DNA of 9,187 nucleotides. It comes from an uncultured Bacteroidales bacterium. GTDB taxonomy: Bacteria > Bacteroidota > Bacteroidia > Bacteroidales > UBA932. Every line of letters begins with the position of its first letter. Within the stretch, counting starts at the first letter, position 1. A program made the translations under genes and the position numbers. The stretch spans positions 1 through 9,187 of the forward strand of contig CAMNQO010000062.1 of assembly GCA_946549475.1 (NCBI GenBank). Reading direction: 5' to 3'. Positions 1 to 6,688 of this stretch are shown here, in pieces. The notes below the pieces were generated by a model. It saw only the letters and a list, made by a program, of their open reading frames with translations, was not told the DNA's origin and searched no databases.

Positions 1-1009
1 GTTTATAGACATTGCCGAAGCAGGGATTGCCTTTGGCGGTGGCGATGGCGTCGCCCACGCCGTAGGAGTCGATGCAGGCCCCCTGACGCTCCAGGTCGGC
101 AATCAGATACTCATCCAGCGAGTTGGTCGCAAAGATTTTGCAGGCTTTGAAGCCGGCTTCATCCAAGATGCGGCGGACCTCGACCGAGAGATAGGCCAGG
201 TCGCCGCTGTCCAGACGGACGCCGTACACGGGCCGGTAACGGTCGTCTATCCCCGCCGCACGGAACGCCGCAATGGCGTTGCAGATGCCGCAGCGGAGGC
301 TGTCGTAGGTATCGATCAACAGGATCAGGGGCTCGCCGAGATGGGATTGGATATAGCGGTCAAAGGCCATCCTTTCCCCGGCGACGCTACAGCCGAAAGA
401 GGTGACATAACTGTGGGCCATCGTTCCGGTGGATCCGCAGTCCCATTGCATCCCCGAGAGGATGTTGGAGGTGTTGGCGCAGCCCGCAATGATGGCAGCC
501 TTGGCGCCGTAAATGGCGGCCCAGGGGCCGTGCGCCCGACGGGAACCGAATTCGCTGACCGGTCTGTTGGTGGCGCGGCAGACACGGGAAGCCTTGGTCG
601 CCACGGCCATCTGGTGGTTCATGATGCAGAGCATCGGCGTTTCCAGCACCTGCGCCTCGACCAGCGGCGCTTCCACGGTGATGACGGGCTGCAAAGGGAA
701 AGCGATCTCCCCTTCGCGCATCGCATAGACATTGCCGGTAAATTTCATTCCGGCAAGATAGGTGCGGAAAGCACTGTACTCTTCGCCGGGCAGGAAGCGC
801 TCAAACCAGTCCGCCTCTTTTCCGCCGAGGCCGGCAATCATTTCCAAGACCTCGTCCACGCCGGAGACGACGGCCCAGTTGTTGTTTTCGGGCGCTTTGC
901 GGTAAAAGAGGTTGAAAACAGCCGTCTGGCCGGCTTTCCCGCAGTCGAAAAACGACTTTCCCATCGTGTACTGGTACTTGTCCGAACAATAAGCGATATT
1001 CCCTGACAT
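1..1009 (-). CDS. pncB: Nicotinate phosphoribosyltransferase, partial (3' end outside window)
   Basis: Converts nicotinate plus PRPP (ATP-stimulated) to nicotinate mononucleotide, the entry step of the Preiss-Handler NAD salvage pathway in the cytoplasm. The visible 336 codons run open to the window edge, so the C-terminus is missing; members of this family are about 400-500 residues. Family motifs seen: N-terminal YCSDKYQYTM (residues 7-16), EFGSRRAHGP (153-162), GSTGTMAHSYVTSFG (192-206) with the His (H200) that matches the catalytic/phosphorylated His of the family, LIDTYDS (231-237), VRLDSGDLAYLS (264-275) for substrate and phosphate binding, and DSYGVGDAI (314-322). It resembles the Gram-positive/human-like NAPRT branch rather than the E. 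coli PncB branch (inference from motif spelling). The start ATG at 1009-1007 is chosen because the family N-terminus begins there and a TACCTTTG promoter box lies 25 nt upstream. A 42-nt gap separates it from the upstream permease gene, so it may be transcribed on its own, by read-through, or both. Confidence 0.95.
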   Translation of the reverse strand, partial: MSGNIAYCSDKYQYTMGKSFFDCGKAGQTAVFNLFYRKAPENNNWAVVSGVDEVLEMIAGLGGKEADWFERFLPGEEYSAFRTYLAGMKFTGNVYAMREGEIAFPLQPVITVEAPLVEAQVLETPMLCIMNHQMAVATKASRVCRATNRPVSEFGSRRAHGPWAAIYGAKAAIIAGCANTSNILSGMQWDCGSTGTMAHSYVTSFGCSVAGERMAFDRYIQSHLGEPLILLIDTYDSLRCGICNAIAAFRAAGIDDRYRPVYGVRLDSGDLAYLSVEVRRILDEAGFKACKIFATNSLDEYLIADLERQGACIDSYGVGDAIATAKGNPCFGNVYK

Positions 1010-1034
1010 TCTTTTATGGGATTTATAAGGACTG

Positions 1035-1042
1035 CAAAGGTA
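1035..1042 (-). promoter_or_regulatory. Bacteroidetes -7 box TACCTTTG for the nicotinate phosphoribosyltransferase gene
   Basis: On the minus strand TACCTTTGCA lies in the 42-nt gap between the permease stop codon (1052) and the ATG at 1009. It matches the Bacteroidetes sigma-ABfr -7 consensus TAnnTTTG and would give a 5' leader of roughly 20 nt. I see no convincing TTTG -33 element about 20 nt upstream; that region is the end of the permease coding sequence. Confidence 0.6.
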
Positions 1043-1051
1043 CGAAAAAAT

Positions 1052-2203
1052 TCATTCCATCCGCATGGTGGAAGCGGGATCGATCCTGGAGATGAATAGG
1101 AGCGGAATCTGAAGGATGAGAAGGATGGCGGCGAAAGCGAGGGCATCGAAGCCGGCCAGGACGGCCCAGTCGAGACGGACAGGGACGAAAGAGACGAAGT
1201 AACTGGCGGGGTCGAGCCTCAGCAGGTGGAAATGGTCCTGGAGGAGGCAGAAGAGGATGGCCATGCCGTTTCCCCACAAAAGCCCCTTGAGGACGACGGT
1301 GGCGGAAAGCCGCAGATAGATTTTTCTCAGTTGCCTGTCCGTCATGCCGAATGCCTTGAGCGCCCCGATGGTCGAGATGCTCTCGAAAAGCAGGATGAGC
1401 AGGCCCGAAATCATGTTGAAGCCGGCGACGACAATCATCAGAATCAGAATGAACACGACATTGGAATCAATGAGATTGAGCCAGTCGAAAAGTTGGGGAT
1501 AGCGTTCCGTGGTGGTCGTACACCACACGGGCGTGTCGTCTTCGGTGGTGTAGCGGAACAGGATGCCGCCGATGGTGTCTTTAAGGGCGTCGGCCTTTCC
1601 GGGGTCCTTGAGGAGAATGTCGAAAGAGCCGGCCTGATTGCCGGTCCATCCGGCCACACGCTGCATATCTTCCAGAGGCAGATAGACGACGAGTTTATCC
1701 TCGGTGTCAATGATGCCTTCATAGATTTGCTCCACTTCGAGGCGGCGGGCCTTGGTCTTTTCTCCGAGAAAATAGACGGTAAACCTGTCGCCCTCCTCCA
1801 GTTGCAGCAAGGTGGAGAGTTTGCGGGGGATGCGCACACGGCCCGTGCTGTCTGCCCCGCCGGGGACTCCCTTGAAGAGTACGCCCTGGATGGCATCCTT
1901 TGTCTTGATGATACCCACGCGGGACAAAGTGGGAATAAAAGCCTTGACTTCCTCAAGTTCGAGGATGGGCTGTTCATAGGCCGGATGCAGCGGAACGGGC
2001 TGCTGCTCATCGGACAGGCTGTTTTGCCGGGGGACAATCTGGATGTCACCGCTGATGCCCGAGATGCCGGCCTGGATTTCCCGGCGGAAGCCGGAAGAGA
2101 TGGCGGCGGCAAGCACGATAACAAAGAAACTGATGGCGATGCACAGGAGCGGCAGCCGTCCTTTGAAATGGAGTTTTCGGGCTATGAAAGAAGACACGCT
2201 CAT
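1052..2203 (-). CDS. FtsX-like ABC transporter permease, LolC/LolE type
   Basis: Inner-membrane permease subunit (383 aa) of a MacB/FtsX-superfamily ABC transporter; LolC/LolE members extract lipoproteins from the inner membrane for delivery to the outer membrane. The topology is the family pattern: one N-terminal membrane segment (about residues 17-37, LLCIAISFFVIVLAA), a large soluble extracytoplasmic domain (about 38-247), then three membrane segments (about 248-273, 301-321, 348-370). The FtsX-domain hallmark IGALKAFGMTDRQLRKIYL (279-297) and the C-terminal signature DPASTMRME are present. The start is the ATG at 2203-2201, which overlaps the TGA of the upstream methyltransferase gene as ATGA; the longer in-frame start at 2254 would add 17 polar residues within the upstream gene and is less likely. 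No ATPase gene is visible nearby, so the partner would be encoded elsewhere. Lipoprotein specificity is inferred from family resemblance only. Confidence 0.85.
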   Translation of the reverse strand: MSVSSFIARKLHFKGRLPLLCIAISFFVIVLAAAISSGFRREIQAGISGISGDIQIVPRQNSLSDEQQPVPLHPAYEQPILELEEVKAFIPTLSRVGIIKTKDAIQGVLFKGVPGGADSTGRVRIPRKLSTLLQLEEGDRFTVYFLGEKTKARRLEVEQIYEGIIDTEDKLVVYLPLEDMQRVAGWTGNQAGSFDILLKDPGKADALKDTIGGILFRYTTEDDTPVWCTTTTERYPQLFDWLNLIDSNVVFILILMIVVAGFNMISGLLILLFESISTIGALKAFGMTDRQLRKIYLRLSATVVLKGLLWGNGMAILFCLLQDHFHLLRLDPASYFVSFVPVRLDWAVLAGFDALAFAAILLILQIPLLFISRIDPASTMRME

Positions 2204-3648
2204 TGTTTGACATCCATTTTGATGCGCCTTGATTTGGGGTGCAGGTTGTTGCACCGCGCCCCGATATTCTTGACAAATCCCAGGGGAATGTCCTTGTAGG
2301 TCAGCAGAAGCAGGCCTTTGGGGGCATCCGGCAGAATCAGGCTGTCTCCGTGCAGGAAGTTCAGGGCCGTCTGCTTGTCAACGGCCATGTTGGGCCAGCG
2401 GCTTCGGTCGAGGGTATAACTCGTAGGGCTATCCGGCGACGCTGCGGGGGATTCCGCGCGCAGAAGGGTTTCACTCGCACGAGGGGCCATCACGCTCGGG
2501 GAAAAGTTTTTCGAGTCCCGAAAAAGGGCGCAGAACTGGCCTTCGCCATGGACGAGCCCGGGGATGAGACGGACCCCGCAGGCCTGGGGAAAAGCAGTCC
2601 CGGAGCAGGAAGCGGCCGGCGTGTCGGCGGTGGGGGGAACGGGAGCGGACGGAGTGTCGGCGGTGGTGAGGGGCACGGGAGCAGACGGCGTGTCAGTCCG
2701 GGCGGAGTTCAAGGGGGAGAAGAGGAGGGTTTGTCCGTCGTTTCGGGCGGCAGCCGTTTCGCCGGCCATCAGGGACTTGAGGTCGATGGCCTCGAAATTG
2801 CCGCTTTCGAGCAGATGGGCGGCACTCCCTTCGTTTTCCTGTCTGTTATAGGTACAAGTCGAGTAGATCAAATAGCCGCCGGGTGCCAGGGCCGGAGCGA
2901 TATCATCCAGGATGCTGCGCTGCAAGGCGGCACATTCCTCCACCTTTTTGAGCGACCACTGCCCGAGCGCCTGCGGCTCCTTCCGGAACATACCCTCGCC
3001 GGAGCAGGGTGCATCGATCAGGATGATGTCAAAACAGGCACGCCGTCGCCCGAGATGCCCGGGACTCTGGCAGCAGACCGACACTTGCGGGTCGCCCCAG
3101 ATCTCCACATTGTCTTTCAGGATGGCGGCGCGACGGGGATTGATCTCGTTGGCCAGCAGTTCAAAATGGTCGCCGAAAACTTTCCGCAGGGAAGCGGCGG
3201 CATCGGTGGTCTTGCCTCCCGGGGCGGCACAAAGGTCGAGGACGCGCAAAGGGCGTTCCGCCGCGCGCTGCCGGATGTCCGGCAGCCGGAGGATTTTCCG
3301 CAGGACAGCCCCGACGAACATCGAAGAGGCATCTTGCACATAGTAGGCCCCGGCATGGAAAAGCGGATGCAGGGTATAGACGGGGCGTGCGGACAGACGC
3401 CAGCCCTCGTCACACCAAGGCACTTGCACGGCACCGTCCAGAATGGGCAGCGGGGCCCGCTTCCAGGGATTGAGCCGCATGCAGGCAGGCGATTCTTCTT
3501 CCATTGCCGCCGAAAAGCGCGTAAAAACATCTTCTACCGAAAGTACTCCCCCCTCAGTCGCCCCCATACCGGATAAGGAAGAAGTTTCCTTCAAAGCGGG
3601 AGCGAGGGCTTCGCCAAATGATTTCCAAAAGGCTTCCGGAACTTGCAT
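2200..3648 (-). CDS. rsmF: RsmF/NOL1-NOP2-Sun family RNA (cytosine-5) methyltransferase
   Basis: SAM-dependent enzyme that places m5C on RNA, most likely 16S rRNA if it is a true RsmF (E. coli RsmF modifies C1407). 482 aa, close to E. coli RsmF (about 480). Seen: N-terminal NPWKRAPLPIL (60-70) and GAYYVQDASSM (100-110) typical of the family; SAM motif I VLDLCAAPGGKT (137-148); motif IV DAPCSGEGMF (212-221) with C215; motif VI YSTCTYN (262-268) with the presumed nucleophile C265; and an RsmF-like C-terminal domain ending LGFVKNIGARCNNLHPKSRR (456-475). Between the catalytic and C-terminal domains lies an expanded linker (about 293-420) with Pro/Thr/Ala tandem repeats and the 46-49 bp dispersed repeat described separately. 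The ATG overlaps the upstream SRPBCC stop as TGATG, and its TGA overlaps the downstream permease ATG, so translation is probably coupled across three genes. The target base cannot be told from sequence. Confidence 0.9.
   Translation of the reverse strand: MQVPEAFWKSFGEALAPALKETSSLSGMGATEGGVLSVEDVFTRFSAAMEEESPACMRLNPWKRAPLPILDGAVQVPWCDEGWRLSARPVYTLHPLFHAGAYYVQDASSMFVGAVLRKILRLPDIRQRAAERPLRVLDLCAAPGGKTTDAAASLRKVFGDHFELLANEINPRRAAILKDNVEIWGDPQVSVCCQSPGHLGRRRACFDIILIDAPCSGEGMFRKEPQALGQWSLKKVEECAALQRSILDDIAPALAPGGYLIYSTCTYNRQENEGSAAHLLESGNFEAIDLKSLMAGETAAARNDGQTLLFSPLNSARTDTPSAPVPLTTADTPSAPVPPTADTPAASCSGTAFPQACGVRLIPGLVHGEGQFCALFRDSKNFSPSVMAPRASETLLRAESPAASPDSPTSYTLDRSRWPNMAVDKQTALNFLHGDSLILPDAPKGLLLLTYKDIPLGFVKNIGARCNNLHPKSRRIKMDVKQ
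2477..2525 (+). repeat. Dispersed palindromic repeat, copy A (inside the methyltransferase gene)
   Basis: Reading the plus strand, this segment matches 4573-4618 at 44 of 46 aligned bases with one 3-nt gap; the core 2489-2525 matches 36 of 37. It carries the arms TCGGGG and TCCCGA around a 14-nt loop, where the single core difference (T instead of C) changes a G-C pair to a G-T wobble, so the stem is kept. It is read antisense by the host gene, giving residues FRDSKNFSPSVM (376-387), just after the conserved GEGQFCALF stretch. Confidence 0.85.
2617..2694 (-). repeat. Short in-frame tandem repeat in the methyltransferase linker
   Basis: The coding strand carries two near-identical units, DTPSAPVPLTTA and DTPSAPVPPTA (33-36 nt each), and a third broken unit starting DTP. 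The units are in frame and differ in length by one codon. They encode a Pro/Thr/Ala-rich, probably disordered linker (residues 319-344) between the catalytic and C-terminal domains. Such tracts commonly vary in copy number by slippage. Confidence 0.75.
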
Positions 3649-4100
3649 CAGGCTTTGAAGTTTTTAAGGATGTCCGGATCGATACCCTCCGGCATACGGC
3701 CCTCGCTGATGGCAACCAGGGCATCCACAATCTTGTCGAGCCCTTCCTGCAATTTGCCTCCGATCATCATTTTCATCATAAAATTCAGGTCGGCTTCCAA
3801 TTTGATGGAGAAATCCGTCATGCCGGGATTGGGCGTCGCATCGAACGACAATGTGATTTTGAAAGCGAAGGGTGAGCCGTAATCGACGAGTTCAATCCGG
3901 CTGTACGGCGTCCGGGACAAGACTTTCGCCCCGACTTCATAGCCCTGTACCGATGCCAGAATCGTATCATAATCGGCCTTGACCATCTCCTTTTTATCTT
4001 CCGGCAGCATCATCGCGAAATTGCGCATGTCCACGAACATCATATACAGTTCGAAAGGAGACTTGCGCACCTGGCCGTGTTGGCTGTTATACTCTACCAT
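3648..4100 (-). CDS. SRPBCC (START/Bet v 1-like) family protein
   Basis: Small cytoplasmic protein (150 aa), first gene of the minus-strand operon. The opening (MVEYNSQHGQVRKSPFELYMMFVDMRNFAMMLPED) follows the SRPBCC pattern of a first beta strand, then a helix that begins after a Ser/Pro pair and contains a vDmrNF-type motif. Central alternating strands (about 50-105) follow, and the end is a long C-terminal helix (LNFMMKMMIGGKLQEGLDKI, about 105-124) that would line the hydrophobic pocket. No catalytic residues can be named; proteins of this kind in Bacteroidetes have no established function and may bind a hydrophobic ligand (inference). The ATG at 4100-4098 is preceded by a good promoter. 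The TGA at 3650-3648 shares one base with the methyltransferase ATG (TGATG). Confidence 0.8.
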   Translation of the reverse strand: MVEYNSQHGQVRKSPFELYMMFVDMRNFAMMLPEDKKEMVKADYDTILASVQGYEVGAKVLSRTPYSRIELVDYGSPFAFKITLSFDATPNPGMTDFSIKLEADLNFMMKMMIGGKLQEGLDKIVDALVAISEGRMPEGIDPDILKNFKA

Positions 4101-4128
4101 ATTCTTGACGATAAATAGATATATCGGA

Positions 4129-4159
4129 CAAACTTACATATTTTTTTCACATTTATCAA
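4129..4159 (-). promoter_or_regulatory. Promoter of the SRPBCC-rsmF-permease operon
   Basis: Minus strand: -7 box TAAGTTTG (4136-4129) with an upstream TTG (4159-4157) at a 20-nt spacing, which fits the Bacteroidetes -33/-7 arrangement. The spacer is strongly A-rich. The -7 box ends 28 nt before the ATG at 4100. This is the most complete promoter in the window. Confidence 0.7.
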
Positions 4160-4200
4160 TACGGGCGGAAGAAAAAAGCGGATTTTTGACGGAGTATGAC

Positions 4201-4208
4201 TATCTTTG
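4201..4208 (+). promoter_or_regulatory. Bacteroidetes -7 box TATCTTTG for the Nudix gene
   Basis: TATCTTTG matches TAnnTTTG and lies 43 nt before the ATG at 4252. A TTTG at 4185-4188 is present but only 12 nt upstream, shorter than the usual spacing near 20, so the -33 element is uncertain. It is divergent from the SRPBCC operon promoter within the 151-nt intergenic region 4101-4251. Confidence 0.5.
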
Positions 4209-4251
4209 CTTCATCAAACAAAAAGGGAGAAGTTGCCCATTCAGAGGAAGC

Positions 4252-5019
4252 ATGTACAAGATTTTCATTGATGATAAACGGATTTGCATTTCAAACCGAC
4301 ATGCCTACGAAGCCTTCTGTCACGAGTTTCACGAAGTCAACGCGGCCGGCGGACTGGTCACTGTGCGGATGCCGGAGCCGGCCGGAGTTACGGGTGGCGG
4401 GCGAAACGGGAAAGATTCCGCGCGCTATCTGTTCATCCGTCGCAACGGGTTGTGGGATCTGCCGAAAGGCCATCAGGAGGCCGGAGAAGACATCCGCACG
4501 ACGGCACTGCGCGAAGTCAGCGAAGAGACCGGCATCCCGCTTGCGCGACTGCAGATTGTCAAAAACGCCTGCGCACGGGCTATCACGCTCGGGGAAAAGT
4601 TTTTCGAGCCCCGAAAAACCGACGACAAGGTGAGTGCAAACGAAGGTATTCGATTTGCCGAACCGCGAAGGAGGAAAGCGAAGCTAACGGCTCTCGAAAA
4701 TACTTTCCACCCTCGCTCCCTCAACGCCACCCCGCCCGCAGGCGTTGATGACCCCGGGCTCATCTGCATAACAGATCACTGTTACAAGCGGGATGGAATA
4801 TGGCATTTGAAACATACTTGGTGGTATGCGATGGAACTTTCAGCCGCAGCCGGCGACCCGACGGGCGCTTCGCCGGACTCGCCGACTCTCACCCCCCAGA
4901 CGGAAGAAGGCATCAGCACTGCCATCTGGGTCGCTCCGCAGGACATCCCCGCCCTGCTCGCCCATGCCTACTCCTCCATCCCCGAAGTCTTCCGCCATAT
5001 TTCCCCCTTGCACTTATAG
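4252..5019 (+). CDS. Nudix hydrolase with an unusual insertion after the Nudix box
   Basis: Predicted cytoplasmic Mg2+-dependent hydrolase of a nucleoside-diphosphate-linked substrate; the substrate cannot be told. 255 aa. The Nudix box fits GX5EX7REUXEEXGU exactly at residues 73-95 (GHQEAGE, then REVSEETGI), with E87/E91/E92 region residues as metal ligands. Flanking family motifs: AAGGLV (31-36), YLFIRRNGLWDLPKG (59-73), WHLKHTWWYAM (184-194), QTEEGI (216-221). Compared from memory with common Bacteroidetes relatives, the region before AAGGLV is shorter and about 60 residues (about 106-168) are inserted between the Nudix helix and the next conserved strand. That insert includes the dispersed repeat. 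The ATG at 4252 is chosen because MYKIFIDDKR matches the family start, it follows AGAGGA (a weak Shine-Dalgarno-like sequence), and it lies downstream of TATCTTTG; in-frame starts back to 3979 would run through the divergent promoter and into the opposite gene. Confidence 0.88.
   Translation: MYKIFIDDKRICISNRHAYEAFCHEFHEVNAAGGLVTVRMPEPAGVTGGGRNGKDSARYLFIRRNGLWDLPKGHQEAGEDIRTTALREVSEETGIPLARLQIVKNACARAITLGEKFFEPRKTDDKVSANEGIRFAEPRRRKAKLTALENTFHPRSLNATPPAGVDDPGLICITDHCYKRDGIWHLKHTWWYAMELSAAAGDPTGASPDSPTLTPQTEEGISTAIWVAPQDIPALLAHAYSSIPEVFRHISPLHL
4573..4618 (+). repeat. Dispersed palindromic repeat, copy B (inside the Nudix gene)
   Basis: Second copy of the sequence at 2477-2525 in the same plus-strand orientation, but here read in sense, giving TLGEKFFEPRK (residues 112-122). 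It holds a perfect 6-bp stem TCGGGG/CCCCGA around AAAAGTTTTTCGAG. Relative to copy A it lacks 3 nt near its left end, a change that preserves the frame in both hosts. Confidence 0.85.
4582..4709 (+). repeat. Possible small insertion element with imperfect inverted arms
   Basis: The left arm is the dispersed repeat core (GGGGAAAAGTTTTTCGAG, 4591-4608). The right arm at about 4689-4708, reverse-complemented, reads GGAAAGTATTTTCGAGAGCC, which shares the TTTTCGAG block and most of the flanking bases after small gaps. The enclosed 80 bp (AGTGCAAACGAAGG onward) has no relation to the Nudix fold that I can see and codes for a Lys/Arg-rich stretch (about residues 123-145). No transposase and no clear target-site duplication were seen. 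The boundaries are approximate. Confidence 0.45.
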
Positions 5020-5040
5020 GCCTATACATTAACCAATTAA

Positions 5041-5077
5041 GAAAAAGGACCCACCTCAAATGAAGTAAGTCCTTTTC
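5041..5077. terminator. Bidirectional intrinsic terminator between the Nudix gene and gpmI
   Basis: Inverted repeat GAAAAAGGAC (5041-5050) and GTCCTTTTC (5069-5077) around an 18-nt loop that itself can partly pair (AC.TC with GA.GT). A run of T follows GTCC on the plus strand, and a run of T (from AAAAA) follows on the minus strand, so it can serve both convergent genes. The rest of the 113-nt gap (5020-5132) shows only short palindromes, such as AAGTACTT and CTGG/CCAG, of unclear meaning. Confidence 0.7.
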
Positions 5078-5132
5078 AACAAGTACTTAACACATAACTG
5101 GTTATCTGCCAGCCCCGATAAGCACTTAGCTC

Positions 5133-6656
5133 TTAGATCAACGGTTCTGCAGTCATGGCGGCAGGCTGCGGGATGCCCATCAGTTTGAGGATGGTGGGAG
5201 CCACATTGCAGAGGGCGCCGTCACTGACGGACTTGACTTCGTCGCCGGCATTGATGACGATGAACTGCACCGGATTGAGGGAGTGGGCCGTATTGGGCGA
5301 GCCGTCTTCGTTGACCGCGTAATCGGCGTTGCCGTGGTCGGCCGTCAGCAGGACTACATAGCCATGCTCAATGGCCGCCGTAACGACTTTCTTGACACAC
5401 TGGTCGATGGTCTCGACGGCTTTGCAGATGGCGGGATAGACACCGGTATGCCCGACCATGTCCCCGTTGGCGAAATTCAGGATGATCATATCCTCCACCT
5501 CGCTCTCAATGGCCGCCACCAGTTTTTCCGTCACCTCGGGCGCACTCATCTCGGGCTGGAGGTCGTAGGTGGCCACTTTCGGGGAATTGACCAGGATGCG
5601 GTCCTCGCCCTCGAACTGCGCCTCGCGGCCGCCGTTGAAGAAGAAGGTCACATGGGCATATTTTTCCGTCTCGGCGATACGCAACTGGCGCTTGCCGGCA
5701 CGGGAAACCGTTTCGCCGAGCGTATCTTCCACATTTTCCTTGTCGAAGAGAATATGCAGCCCCTTGAAGGAAGCATCGTAAGGGGTCATGCAGCAATAGT
5801 ACAAAGGAAGCGTATGCATGCCCATTTCCGGCATATCCTGCTGGGTCAGCACGGCCGTGATTTCACGGGCGCGGTCGTTGCGGAAGTTGAAGAAAATCAC
5901 CGCATCGCCCGGCTCGACTTTACCGATGGCCTGGCCGTCGGCTCCCGTGATGACGATGGGTTTGATGAACTCGTCCGTCACGTCCGCGGCATAAGAGGCC
6001 TCGATGCCCTCCAGGGCACTGGAGAAAGCGGCACCCTTACCGTTGACCAGCAGATCATACGCCTCCTTCACGCGCTCCCAGCGTTTGTCGCGATCCATGG
6101 CATAGAAACGGCCGCAAACGGAAGCGACACGCCCCGTCGTCTTGGCCATTTCCGCCTCCAGGTCTGCGACGAAGCCCTTGCCGCTGCGGGGGTCGGTGTC
6201 GCGTCCGTCCATGAAGCAATGCACGAACACATCCTTGAGACCGTACTGCTGCGCAACCGCCAAAAATTCATAGACATGGGCCAGGGAGGAATGTACACCC
6301 CCCATCGAGGCCAGGCCCATCAGGTGAAGTTTCTTGCCCGACTGTTTCACATAGTCAAACGCCGCCTTAATCTCGGGTTTTTCCAGCAGTTTATGCTCGC
6401 GGCAGGCGATATTGATTTTCACCAGATCCTGATAGACCACGCGGCCGGCGCCCAGGTTGAGGTGACCGACCTCGCTGTTGCCCATCTGGCCGTCGGGAAG
6501 CCCCACATATTCTCCGCAAGCCTGCAGATGGGACATGGGATATTTCGCACGCAGCGAATCGATAAAGGGCGCACCCTGGGTGTAAATCGCATTGCTGTGG
6601 TCGTGGCGGCCTTCGCCCCAACCATCCAGAATCATCAAAAGTACTTTTCTGTTCAT
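5133..6656 (-). CDS. gpmI: 2,3-bisphosphoglycerate-independent phosphoglycerate mutase
   Basis: Interconverts 3-phosphoglycerate and 2-phosphoglycerate in glycolysis and gluconeogenesis through a phosphoserine intermediate, normally with two Mn2+ ions. 507 aa, the usual length of the family (about 510), with no gap or frameshift. Seen in order: ILDGWG (9-14, metal ligand D11), QMGNSEVGHLNLGAG (57-71, catalytic S61), HCFMDGRDTDP (146-156, substrate-binding DGRD), FNFRNDRARE (256-265, substrate Arg residues), NFANGDMVGHTG (394-405, metal ligands D399 and H403), LTADHGNAD (437-445, D440 and H441), and NTAHS (455-459, H458). All metal and catalytic residues are present. It is monocistronic, bounded by the hairpin terminator downstream and by its own promoter in the region shared with rnr. 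Confidence 0.97.
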   Translation of the reverse strand: MNRKVLLMILDGWGEGRHDHSNAIYTQGAPFIDSLRAKYPMSHLQACGEYVGLPDGQMGNSEVGHLNLGAGRVVYQDLVKINIACREHKLLEKPEIKAAFDYVKQSGKKLHLMGLASMGGVHSSLAHVYEFLAVAQQYGLKDVFVHCFMDGRDTDPRSGKGFVADLEAEMAKTTGRVASVCGRFYAMDRDKRWERVKEAYDLLVNGKGAAFSSALEGIEASYAADVTDEFIKPIVITGADGQAIGKVEPGDAVIFFNFRNDRAREITAVLTQQDMPEMGMHTLPLYYCCMTPYDASFKGLHILFDKENVEDTLGETVSRAGKRQLRIAETEKYAHVTFFFNGGREAQFEGEDRILVNSPKVATYDLQPEMSAPEVTEKLVAAIESEVEDMIILNFANGDMVGHTGVYPAICKAVETIDQCVKKVVTAAIEHGYVVLLTADHGNADYAVNEDGSPNTAHSLNPVQFIVINAGDEVKSVSDGALCNVAPTILKLMGIPQPAAMTAEPLI

Positions 6657-6688
6657 ATCTTAGACTATTAAATTATTATCCGTCTGCG

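Noticed and set aside
948..966. Resemblance of TCGAAAAACGACTTTCCC to the dispersed repeat
   Set aside because: It encodes the N-terminal GKSFFD of nicotinate phosphoribosyltransferase and aligns only partly; most likely coincidence.
2204..2254. Alternative start of the permease, 17 codons further upstream
   Set aside because: The ATGA overlap at 2200-2203 gives a typical coupled start, and the extra residues lie inside the methyltransferase C-terminus.
1226..2299. Plus-strand open frame of 357 codons opposite the permease gene
   Set aside because: The minus strand encodes a clear FtsX-like permease with correct topology; the plus-strand product is low-complexity Asp/Gly/Glu-rich shadow sequence.
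2239..3576. Plus-strand open frame of 445 codons opposite the methyltransferase gene
   Set aside because: Shadow frame of a gene with intact SAM-binding and catalytic-Cys motifs.
3979..4251. N-terminal extension of the Nudix protein by 91 codons
   Set aside because: It would overlap the start of the SRPBCC gene and both divergent promoters; family similarity begins at the ATG at 4252.
4876..4893. SPDSPT peptide shared by the Nudix C-terminal linker and the methyltransferase linker (about 2422-2439)
   Set aside because: The matching residues use different serine codons (AGC versus TCG), and the DNA match is short. The orientation relative to the dispersed repeat also differs between the two genes, so this looks like chance in Ser/Pro-rich linkers.
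5283..6671. Long plus-strand open frame (462 codons) opposite gpmI
   Set aside because: It mirrors the gpmI reading frame in GC-rich DNA; its translation has no recognisable motif, while the minus strand carries a complete phosphoglycerate mutase with all catalytic residues.
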